NCBI GenBank assembly: GCA_030145435.1
Contig: JAQYVQ010000356.1
Coordinates: 1-7,183 of the forward strand
DNA length: 7,183 nt
Source: Syntrophobacteria bacterium
GTDB lineage: Bacteria; Desulfobacterota; DSWW01
Reading direction: 5' to 3'
In this document: in pieces, positions 1-5,183 of the stretch
How positions within the stretch are numbered: the first letter of the stretch is position 1
How the letters are laid out: the number at the start of each line of letters is the position of its first letter
Notes under the pieces: model-generated
Seen by the model: the letters and a program-made list of their open reading frames with translations, nothing else
Databases searched by the model: none
Told to the model about the DNA's origin: nothing
Made by a program: the position numbers and the translations under genes

Positions 1-1
1 C

Positions 2-196
2 GTGGAGACCGAGGACGGCGAGGAGTCCATCCCGGCCGATACGGTGATCATGGCCGTGGGGTCCCGCTCGGTCAACGAACTGGCCCCGGCCGTGATGACG
101 GAAGGGGTGAAGGTCATCACCCTCGGAGACGCAAAAGAGCCGAGAAAGCTCACCGAGGCAATTCGCGAAGGCTTCGAAGAAGCGTTGAAGTTGTAA
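2..196 (+). CDS. C-terminal end of an NADH:flavin oxidoreductase / 2,4-dienoyl-CoA reductase-like flavoprotein (5' truncated by window edge)
   Basis: Only the last 64 codons are in the window; the reading frame is already open at the left edge and ends in TAA at 194-196. The visible protein has a beta strand followed by AVGSRS (DTVIMAVGSRS), then VITLGD followed by AKEPRK and a closing helix EAIREGFEEALKL. This is the usual end of the FAD/NAD(P)-binding pyridine-nucleotide-disulfide oxidoreductase half of multidomain enoate reductases (old yellow enzyme TIM barrel, 4Fe-4S cluster, FAD domain; FadH/BaiCD-like). In that family the GD motif contacts FAD and the last helix closes the domain. The family reduces conjugated enoyl or enoate substrates with NAD(P)H, typically in the cytoplasm of anaerobes. 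The substrate cannot be told from this fragment. A stand-alone FAD-dependent oxidoreductase with the same C-terminus cannot be excluded. The GTG at position 2 is an internal valine codon, not a start. Confidence 0.75.
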   Translation: METEDGEESIPADTVIMAVGSRSVNELAPAVMTEGVKVITLGDAKEPRKLTEAIREGFEEALKL

Positions 197-222
197 CGCA
201 CCATCCCTGTTCCGCCTACACG

Positions 223-261
223 CCTCCAAAATAGGGGACGTCCTCCAAAGCAGGGGACGTC
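223..261. repeat. Two-unit 19-bp tandem repeat with GGGGACGT core
   Basis: Unit 1 is CCTCCAAAATAGGGGACGT (223-241) and unit 2 is CCTCCAAAGCAGGGGACGT (242-260), matching at 17 of 19 positions. Each copy also contains the self-complementary octamer GGACGTCC (235-242 and 254-261), so the two copies can pair with each other as an 8-bp stem with an 11-nt loop. The GGGGACGT core is the same as the arm end of the palindromic element at 3242-3300, which suggests a remnant of one dispersed repeat family. It lies about 27 bp after the stop of the upstream gene. No T-tract follows, so it is not a classic intrinsic terminator. Confidence 0.6.
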
Positions 262-351
262 CTTGCCTTTCCCCGGTAAGAATGCATAGATTGTCCACAT
301 CAAGTTTTCTGCAAGGCCGTTACTTTTCTCGAGGCTCGGCTTCAAGAAGGG

Positions 352-357
352 AAGGAG
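352..357 (+). promoter_or_regulatory. Ribosome binding site deciding the start at 366
   Basis: AAGGAG lies 8 nt upstream of the ATG at 366. The upstream in-frame ATG at 282 has no comparable purine run before it, and the extra 28 codons it would add are Arg/Ser-rich and unlike a membrane protein N-terminus. Confidence 0.6.
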
Positions 358-365
358 CGAGAAGG

Positions 366-806
366 ATGACGCAAAACATGAATGCCATCATCATGGGAGG
401 GATACTCCCCGCCGTCTTTTTCGGCCTTGCCGGGGTTTTTGCAAAACCGAGCACCCAGGCAGGGATCGGAACAGGGCTGTATCTTGTTTGTGTTGGGCTC
501 GCGGCCGCGCTGGTGGGTCTGGTCTTTCATCTCTCCCTCCCGGACAAGACAATATCCATACGATCAGGTGGCTTCGCGATTCTTGTGGGTCTGACATGGG
601 CGATTGCCGCGGGCCTGGTCGCATTCACCCTGAGCAAGTATTCTACGCCCATCTCCAAGTTGGTGCCTCTCTACAACATGAATACTCTCGTGGCGGTCTG
701 CATCGGCCTGGTTGCCTTTGCTGAATGGAAGGATGTCCACATTTCCAAACTGATCATCGGATCCGTTCTCGTGGTCATCGGGGGCACTTTGGTGGCAAAC
801 GCATGA
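366..806 (+). CDS. Single-domain EamA/DMT-superfamily membrane protein
   Basis: A 146-residue, very hydrophobic protein. Five membrane segments can be read at roughly residues 6-28, 34-57, 68-91, 98-121 and 125-144. Five helices is the size of one EamA domain, half of a usual ten-helix drug/metabolite transporter. The fourth segment (PISKLVPLYNMNTLVAVCIG) leads into LVAFAEWKD, with the acidic residue family members keep before the last helix, and the protein ends in a glycine-rich helix (IIGSVLVVIGGTLVANA). One-domain members of this superfamily act as dimers in the inner membrane, so this one presumably pairs with itself; no second half-transporter gene is adjacent. The substrate is unknown. 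The start at 366 is preferred over 282 because of the AAGGAG at 352-357 and because the protein then begins directly before the first helix. The stop is 57 bp before the start of the glutathione S-transferase gene. Confidence 0.7.
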   Translation: MTQNMNAIIMGGILPAVFFGLAGVFAKPSTQAGIGTGLYLVCVGLAAALVGLVFHLSLPDKTISIRSGGFAILVGLTWAIAAGLVAFTLSKYSTPISKLVPLYNMNTLVAVCIGLVAFAEWKDVHISKLIIGSVLVVIGGTLVANA

Positions 807-863
807 AGTGGGGAAGGTGTTACGGGAGGAGGCATGTGCCGGACGGAGGTTCGAATCAAAGCC

Positions 864-1532
864 ATGTCCCAATTTGAACTCGTCATTGGAAACAAGAACT
901 ACTCTTCCTGGTCCTTGCGGCCGTGGCTCGTTCTGAGGCATTTCCGGATACCGTTCACCGAGTGCAGAATCCCTCTGTATCAGGGCGACTCCAAGGCGGC
1001 GCTGCTCGAGCACTCGCCATCGGGAAGAGCACCCGTACTCCACGACGGAACGACAACGGTCTGGGACTCCCTGGCGATCATCGAATACCTTGTAGAGAAA
1101 CACGCGGAAAAGGGTATCTGGCCCGTTGACCGTGAAGCGAGAGCGATCGCGAGGGCCGTCTCCGCAGAGATGCATTCCGGGTTCGAGGCTCTCCGGACCC
1201 ATCTTCCCATGAACTGTCGAGCTCGAGGACGCATCCGGGCGTTGACGGAGGAGGCCGAGCGTGATGTGATGAGAGTTCAGGAAATCTGGACTTCCTGCCG
1301 GAGAGAGTTCGGGGATCGAGGCGAGTGGCTCTTCGGTGATTTCAGCGCTGCGGATGCCATGTTTGCCCCGGTTGTCATTCGGTTCAGCGGCTACGGGATC
1401 CGGTGTGATGAAAGGGGTTCTGCATACGTGGATTTCGTATTGGGGCACCCGGCCCTACAGGAATGGATGAATCACGCGCAAGGGGAGAGCGAAATCGTTG
1501 AAGAGCTTGAAGTCGGTGAAGAACGTGAGTGA
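864..1532 (+). CDS. Glutathione S-transferase family protein
   Basis: A soluble 222-residue protein with the two-domain GST layout. Residues ~4-80 form the thioredoxin-fold domain, opening with LVIGNKNYSSWSLRPW, where serines 14/15/17 are candidates for activating the glutathione thiol. SGRAPVLHDG follows, with Pro57 as the likely cis-proline, and then WDSLAI (Asp68-Ser69), the usual contact for the gamma-glutamyl group. Residues ~95-215 are the helical domain, including GEWLFGDFSAADAMFAPVVIRF with the S/D capping motif of GST helices. It resembles the bacterial 'GNKNYSSWSLRPW' GST group, whose substrates are mostly undefined; conjugation or glutathione-dependent reduction in the cytoplasm is the family expectation. 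Start choice: the family normally begins right before this first strand, so ATG 864 is preferred (GGAGGT at 845-850 is 13 nt upstream, rather far). ATG 834, adding 10 residues, has a stronger but close GGGAGG and is a real alternative. The next gene starts 12 bp after the stop. Confidence 0.85.
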   Translation: MSQFELVIGNKNYSSWSLRPWLVLRHFRIPFTECRIPLYQGDSKAALLEHSPSGRAPVLHDGTTTVWDSLAIIEYLVEKHAEKGIWPVDREARAIARAVSAEMHSGFEALRTHLPMNCRARGRIRALTEEAERDVMRVQEIWTSCRREFGDRGEWLFGDFSAADAMFAPVVIRFSGYGIRCDERGSAYVDFVLGHPALQEWMNHAQGESEIVEELEVGEERE

Positions 1533-1544
1533 CGGGAGTTTGCC

Positions 1545-2153
1545 GTGAATCTTCTCGCCATCGTGGGAAGCCCGAGAAAAGGCAAAGCGACAGACACCCT
1601 GGTTGATAAGGCAATCGAGGGTGTCAAATCGAGAGACCCGGATTGTAGCGTCAAGAAGATTCATCTGATGGACTACAACATCGAATACTGCAGGAACTGT
1701 CTCGTTTGCCGGGATACGAAAACGGATGACCCGTATGTAAAGTGTGTGATCCGTGATGATATGGATATCATCAGTGAAGACTTGGTGAAAGCGGATGCTC
1801 TGATCATAGCCACGCCCGTTCATCTGGGCTATGCCACTGCGGTTATGACCACATTTCTGGGGAGAATGGCGTGGATCTTCACGAAGCCTGAAGGAAGAAT
1901 CTTGACGATTACAGGGCTTCCCACGGTTCCCAGATCCAAGAAGAAGCGGAGAGCGATTATCATTGTGCCTTCAGGGATCATTCCGCCGCTCTACAGAAGG
2001 TTCTGTGATTGGGCCACACCCATGATCAAGGCAACGATCAAGGACACCATGAATGCGAAGACCGTTGGAGATTTGTATGCCGGAGATATCGATCATAGGG
2101 GGGTCGAGTACTATTTCGGGAAAGCATACAAGCTTGGCCGGAGGCTGGCGTAA
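1545..2153 (+). CDS. NADPH-dependent FMN reductase / flavodoxin-fold protein with a four-cysteine cluster
   Basis: A 202-residue flavodoxin-fold protein starting at GTG. GGGAG at 1534-1538 is 6 nt upstream, and the previous stop is 12 bp away, so translational coupling with the GST gene is likely. Strand 1 plus the FMN-phosphate loop is MNLLAIVGSPRKGKATDTL (residues 1-19). The next strand and isoalloxazine loop read ADALIIATPVHLGYATAVMTTFLGRMAW. Between them sits a cysteine cluster: Cys49, Cys52, Cys55 and Cys67 (C-x2-C-x2-C-x11-C), followed by VIRDDMDII. Iron-sulfur flavoproteins (Isf) carry a compact CxxCxxC-x4-7-C motif at this place binding a 4Fe-4S cluster; the last spacing is longer here, so cluster binding is likely but unproven. 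The role would be electron transfer or reduction of quinones, oxygen species or other acceptors in an anaerobe's cytoplasm. The C-terminal part (~120-202) is basic and less typical, and the specific substrate is unknown. Confidence 0.8.
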   Translation: MNLLAIVGSPRKGKATDTLVDKAIEGVKSRDPDCSVKKIHLMDYNIEYCRNCLVCRDTKTDDPYVKCVIRDDMDIISEDLVKADALIIATPVHLGYATAVMTTFLGRMAWIFTKPEGRILTITGLPTVPRSKKKRRAIIIVPSGIIPPLYRRFCDWATPMIKATIKDTMNAKTVGDLYAGDIDHRGVEYYFGKAYKLGRRLA

Positions 2154-2216
2154 CCATTCCAAAGAGGGTCTCCCGGATACACGAGGGTAGCTTAAGACCC
2201 GTTTCTGCAAATGATC

Positions 2217-2221
2217 GGAGG
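2217..2221 (+). promoter_or_regulatory. Ribosome binding site deciding the start at 2226
   Basis: GGAGG (extended GGAGGAG, 2217-2223) sits 4 nt before ATG 2226 and lies inside the five extra codons that a start at ATG 2211 would translate. This favours 2226, which also gives a normal lipoprotein signal peptide. Confidence 0.65.
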
Positions 2222-2225
2222 AGAA

Positions 2226-3065
2226 ATGCGACGGAAAGAGCACTCGTTCATCATCTGTGCTGTCTTCTCTTTGACTCTGGTCCTCAGTGCCTGTTCCAAC
2301 GGGATCAACTTTGACAGTGACGACATTCTGTATGTCACCAGTATCCTGGGCAGTGAGATCGTGTTGATGGACCGGGAAACGGGCGAAGTGCTCCAAAGGT
2401 TGGGTGCAGGGCAGGGAGTGAACGGTCCGGATGACATTGCGGTAGCGCCGGATGGCACTCTCTACTGGACCAACTACTCGAGCGGGGAAGCCTGCCGGCG
2501 GGCAGCCGATACCAGCACCTGCCAGTTTGTTGGGGCCTTTATCAATCCCATCACGATCTCTGATGATGGCCGGGTGTTCGTTGCTACGGCCATGCCCATA
2601 TTCTCCGACGCCCTGTATGAGCTCGATCCGGACCTCGTTCAAGCCCCGATGCGCATCTTCAACAACGCGGGGATGTTGAACGGAATGGATTGGGGACCGG
2701 ATGGATTTCTTTACGCTCCGAGCTGGACAGAGGCGAACATCCTTCGCATCGACGTCGATTCGTGCGACGAGGCGGAGTCGTGTGACAGAGAGACAATCGT
2801 GGATGGGACGATCGGTATGCCTGCCGCCGTGAAATTTGATTCCCAGGGCAATCTCTATGCACTGGACTCTTTGTCCGGGGAGGTCCTCCAGGTTGACACC
2901 ACTACCGGAAGCTTAACGGTGATCGCTACCCTTCCCGCAGGTTTGGACAATCTAGCCTTTGATTCCGAAGACCGTCTGTTCGTCTCCAACATTGTAACCG
3001 GCATGGTCGTCGAGGTCTTTGCCGACGGCACCACGCGCATTGTAAGCGGCCTGGGCCCTCCATGA
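2226..3065 (+). CDS. Outer-membrane-type lipoprotein with SMP-30/NHL-like six-bladed beta-propeller
   Basis: A 279-residue predicted lipoprotein. The N-terminus has a basic head (MRRK), a hydrophobic stretch (residues ~7-20) and the lipobox LSAC with Cys23 as lipid attachment site. Residue +2 is serine rather than aspartate, which in Gram-negatives points to the outer membrane. The mature part reads as about six ~40-residue blades, each with a 'P-D-G/D-S-Q/E-G x LY/VF' turn: ILYVTSILGSEIVLMDRETG, IAVAPDGTLYWTNYSSGE, ITISDDGRVFVATAMP, MDWGPDGFLYAPSWTEANIL, VKFDSQGNLYALDSLSGEVL, LAFDSEDRLFVSNIVTG. That is typical of SMP-30/gluconolactonase/NHL propellers. Family members are lactonases or binding scaffolds, and no catalytic assignment is possible here. 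Four cysteines in the mature part (two pairs, in EACRRAADTSTC and DSCDEAESC) could form disulfides in the periplasm. The gene ends at GLGPP just before the rearranged region at 3066-3551, so loss of a longer C-terminus is possible, although six blades make a closed domain. Confidence 0.75.
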   Translation: MRRKEHSFIICAVFSLTLVLSACSNGINFDSDDILYVTSILGSEIVLMDRETGEVLQRLGAGQGVNGPDDIAVAPDGTLYWTNYSSGEACRRAADTSTCQFVGAFINPITISDDGRVFVATAMPIFSDALYELDPDLVQAPMRIFNNAGMLNGMDWGPDGFLYAPSWTEANILRIDVDSCDEAESCDRETIVDGTIGMPAAVKFDSQGNLYALDSLSGEVLQVDTTTGSLTVIATLPAGLDNLAFDSEDRLFVSNIVTGMVVEVFADGTTRIVSGLGPP

Positions 3066-3135
3066 GGAAGCGCGCCTCGCTGTCGAAGTCCTGCCGGCGA
3101 GGCAACGAAGTCGGCCCCAAGATGAGCGAGAGAGC

Positions 3136-3264
3136 ATGAGCACAAAGACGTTACCATTTAGCGGAGAAACACTGGCAGCCATCCTCGATAAGCACCCCAC
3201 CCCTTTCCATCTCTATGACGAGGGGGCAATCCGTGGAAATGGGGGACGTTGTTTACTTCGTTAA
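3136..3264 (+). pseudogene. Truncated duplicate of the 5' end of the downstream LysA-like decarboxylase gene
   Basis: From ATG 3136 to about 3240 the DNA repeats the first 35 codons of the intact gene at 5184. By hand count 93 of 105 positions are identical, with no gaps. The translation MSTKTLPFSGETLAAILDKH, then PTPFHLYDEGAIRGN, differs from the intact protein at only five residues in this stretch. Some similarity also extends upstream (10 of the 16 bases before each ATG match), but the GAGGTG ribosome site of the intact gene is degraded here to GATGAG. Homology stops at 3240, where the palindromic element begins, and the frame runs into TAA at 3262-3264. The fragment lacks the PLP lysine and every catalytic motif. 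It is best read as a dead relic of a second gene copy, or of a duplication made when genes were inserted between the copies. Confidence 0.85.
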
Positions 3265-3300
3265 CTTTCTCCGCAAGTTAAGAGAATAAACAACGTCCCC
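3242..3300. repeat. REP/MITE-like palindromic element with 14-bp perfect terminal inverted repeats
   Basis: Left arm GGGGACGTTGTTTA (3242-3255) and right arm TAAACAACGTCCCC (3287-3300) are exact reverse complements. Inside them is a second dyad, TTAACTT (3261-3267) and AAGTTAA (3275-3281), around a 7-nt loop, so the 59-bp unit can fold as a two-part hairpin. AAATG occurs directly on both sides (3237-3241 and 3302-3306), which may be a target-site duplication or part of the element. No transposase is encoded. Such elements are commonly mobilised in trans by IS200-like/REP-associated (RAYT) Y1 transposases; that link is an inference. It sits exactly where the decarboxylase-gene copy breaks off and just before the cupin remnant. 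Confidence 0.8.
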
Positions 3301-3321
3301 TAAATGTTCCCAGGAGTTCAA

Positions 3322-3559
3322 ATGGTTGCCCTGATCGAAAAGCCTACGATTGTCGAGTCCGTGGGAAACAAGCCGAAGGCGATCGAGGAATATGTGGGGT
3401 GTGTCAACTCAGGACACAAAGGCGTGAGTATTGCCAGGATGAAGTCCCCATGCGGGGTGGGAGGAGCCCGGTCAGCGACCGGAGTTCGAGGAAATTACGG
3501 TCGTCCTGGGTTATTCTTCTTTTAGAACCTGTGTAAGTCTGGACAAACAAAATGCCTGA
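3322..3559 (+). pseudogene. Frameshifted, 3'-truncated cupin-domain protein remnant
   Basis: ATG 3322 has a good ribosome site (AGGAG, 3312-3316, 5-nt spacer). The product starts MVALIEKPTIVESVGNKPKA, then IEEYVGCVNSGHKGVSIARMKSPCG, which looks like the N-terminus of small (~115 residue) single-domain cupins of the 'GNKPK...EE..G.VNSG...VSIARM.SP.GW.EPGQ' type. After SPCG the frame goes off family (VGGARSATGV) and stops at 3523-3525. Removing one G from the GGGG run at 3454-3457 restores GWEEPGQRPEFEEITVVLG, which fits the family. The restored frame runs on only to TGA 3557-3559 (78 codons), with recognisable similarity fading near 3510. The metal-ligand motifs of the second cupin half are missing. 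It therefore carries both a frameshift and a deletion and should be non-functional. It lies directly upstream of the radical SAM gene, whose ATG (3552) overlaps the end of the restored frame. Confidence 0.7.
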
Positions 3560-5138
3560 TCCATCCGTAGTGCTCTATATGCCGAGGAGATTCAGAGCCA
3601 TCGGCGAGGGGACGACCCAGAAGATGCCTCTCGAAGTCTTGGCACTTGCGGGACCTCTGGTCGAGAGGGGATACAAGGTAAAGATCATTGATGCCAACGT
3701 CCAGCAGAACAGCCTGGAGCTGCTCTTGGAAGCCTGCCGGGAATCTGTTTGCCTCGGGATCAGCTGCATCCTCGGGTACCAGATCATCGATGGGATGGAA
3801 GCCGCGGCGGAGATCAGAAAAAGATATCCGGATCTTCCGATCATATGGGGAGGCTGGTTCCCCTCTGTCATGCCAGAGTCCTTCTTAAATGAGGGCGTCG
3901 CCGATCTCGTTGTCATGGGTCAAGGAGAGATAACCTTTCTCGAGGTAGTCGAGCGCTTGTCCTCGGGTGAGGGCATGGAGGGTGTGCAAGGCGTAGCCAT
4001 AAGAGAGAATGGGCAGGTGAGGATCACGCCTGCAAGGGATCTCTGTCAGCTCGAGGATTTGCCCGCCATGCCTTTCTCATTGCTGGACTACGAAACGTAC
4101 TATCAATCAGATCCGGGTGTCCCCTTCGAGAGGTACCTCTGGGCAGCGGCGAAGAATCAGAGGTGGTCCAGGCAGGACATGAGGCTCTTGTGGTACATGT
4201 CGAGCTGGGGTTGCCCGAACGACTGCAAATTCTGCTGCTCTGGAGGGGTGACCCGAAGGCGATGGACGGCACTCGGGCCGAAAAGGGTAATCGACGAGCT
4301 CGGGCCTCTGACCACCAGCAACAGAGTTGACGTGGTTAGTTTCTGTGATGCGAACTTCTTTGTCAATCGGAAGCGTGTGCTCGAGCTATGCAAGGCCAAA
4401 CAGGATCTTGGGCTCGAATTTCTCTGGCATGCGTCCGCTGATCCAGACACGGTTGCGCACATGAGCGGCGCTGAGCTGACGAGCCTCTCAGCGAGCGGAT
4501 GCTTCAGCCTGTTTATCGGGACGGAATCGGGTTCGGAAGAAACGCTTGCGAGGGTAAACAAGAAGCACAGCCCCGAAGAGAACGAGCACTGTGCGGAGCT
4601 TCTTGTCAGACATAACATCACGCCCATCCTCTCTTACATTGTCGGGACCCCGGAGGAGTCTCCCGATTCAATAGAGATGACCTTTGAGCAGTGCAGACGG
4701 ATCAAGTCAAGGTACCCGAATGCGAGCATCACCATTCTCAACTATCTTCCTCTCCCTGGGACCGGTCTCTACCATGACTCCGTCAAGGCGGGTTTCGTTG
4801 AGCCCGGCTCCCTGACAGCATGGGGAGAACTCGGCGAGACCTCCTACTACGCCGGGCCAACGTTCAACAACCTGGGATCGTCACAGGCAAGAACCGTCTC
4901 CCGCCTAAGGCACTTCTACTTCTCCTTTATCGACCTGCCTTGGCAGAAGGCGAGGCTCGGACTTGCCGAAAGGATACTCCGCCGATTTGCCGTTCTTCGG
5001 GTACGATACGGGATCCTTCGCCTCCCTGTGGAGTTCTGGGCCGCCAAGGCGGCGGCAAGGCTCCTGAACACGGCACGGAAGCTCATCAGGCGGCGCAGAG
5101 TCGAACCGGTGGAACCGAACGGGCCACCCTCGTCGTAG
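3552..5138 (+). CDS. B12-binding-domain radical SAM enzyme (function unassigned)
   Basis: A 528-residue protein. Residues ~1-145 form a Rossmann-like B12-binding type domain: VVLYMPRRF at the first strand, LEVLALAGPLVERGYKVKIIDAN, VCLGISCILGYQI, IIWGGWFPSVMPE and VVMGQGEITFLEVVERL. The DxHxxG cobalamin ligand motif is absent, as in the BchE/hopanoid-type branch. Residues ~205-420 are the radical SAM barrel, with the 4Fe-4S motif C221-x3-C225-x2-C228 (WGCPNDCKFCC; Cys229 adjacent), a glycine-rich GTESGSEETL strand and a GTPEES strand. The enzyme should cleave S-adenosylmethionine to a 5'-deoxyadenosyl radical, possibly with cobalamin; methyl transfer, cyclisation or rearrangement are all possible and the substrate is unknown. 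The last ~100 residues are rich in Arg, Lys, Leu and aromatics and end RKLIRRRR, which may be an amphipathic membrane-touching tail. Start 3552 puts the first strand at the N-terminus; no strong ribosome site precedes it. It ends 45 bp before the decarboxylase gene, so one transcript is likely. Confidence 0.85.
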   Translation: MPDPSVVLYMPRRFRAIGEGTTQKMPLEVLALAGPLVERGYKVKIIDANVQQNSLELLLEACRESVCLGISCILGYQIIDGMEAAAEIRKRYPDLPIIWGGWFPSVMPESFLNEGVADLVVMGQGEITFLEVVERLSSGEGMEGVQGVAIRENGQVRITPARDLCQLEDLPAMPFSLLDYETYYQSDPGVPFERYLWAAAKNQRWSRQDMRLLWYMSSWGCPNDCKFCCSGGVTRRRWTALGPKRVIDELGPLTTSNRVDVVSFCDANFFVNRKRVLELCKAKQDLGLEFLWHASADPDTVAHMSGAELTSLSASGCFSLFIGTESGSEETLARVNKKHSPEENEHCAELLVRHNITPILSYIVGTPEESPDSIEMTFEQCRRIKSRYPNASITILNYLPLPGTGLYHDSVKAGFVEPGSLTAWGELGETSYYAGPTFNNLGSSQARTVSRLRHFYFSFIDLPWQKARLGLAERILRRFAVLRVRYGILRLPVEFWAAKAAARLLNTARKLIRRRRVEPVEPNGPPSS

Positions 5139-5166
5139 GAGATGGGCACCAGAAAGACACAACGAA

Positions 5167-5172
5167 GAGGTG
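5167..5172 (+). promoter_or_regulatory. Ribosome binding site of the decarboxylase gene
   Basis: GAGGTG lies 11 nt upstream of ATG 5184. The same position before the relic copy at 3136 has the weaker GATGAG. Confidence 0.55.
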
Positions 5173-5183
5173 AATAAGAAAGA

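Noticed and set aside
223..261. Possible CRISPR array
   Set aside because: There are only two directly abutting units with no spacers and no cas genes.
845..860. tRNA T-arm-like string GGTTCGAATC before the GST start
   Set aside because: The bases on either side do not pair as a T stem and no acceptor, D or anticodon arms can be built upstream, so the match is by chance.
564..1448. Open frame on the minus strand (294 codons) across the EamA and GST genes
   Set aside because: It spans two well-supported + strand genes and their spacer, is rich in Arg/Pro/Ser/His, and has no recognisable domain.
2166..2200. GGGTCT/AGACCC inverted repeat between the flavoprotein and lipoprotein genes
   Set aside because: It has only 6 bp of pairing around a 23-nt loop and no T-tract, too weak to call a terminator.
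1971..2642. Open frame on the minus strand (223 codons) across the flavoprotein end and lipoprotein start
   Set aside because: It overlaps two supported genes and includes a ribosome site and lipoprotein signal on the other strand; no domain is seen.
3061..3138. Small frame starting at ATG 3061 and overlapping the decarboxylase relic start (ATGA)
   Set aside because: It is 25 codons of Arg/Ser/Lys-rich sequence without a ribosome site or similarity, probably chance in rearranged DNA.
3454..3457. Programmed ribosomal frameshift at the GGGG run in the cupin remnant
   Set aside because: Even after frame restoration the protein lacks its second half, so decay (or a sequencing error plus truncation) is simpler than programmed frameshifting.
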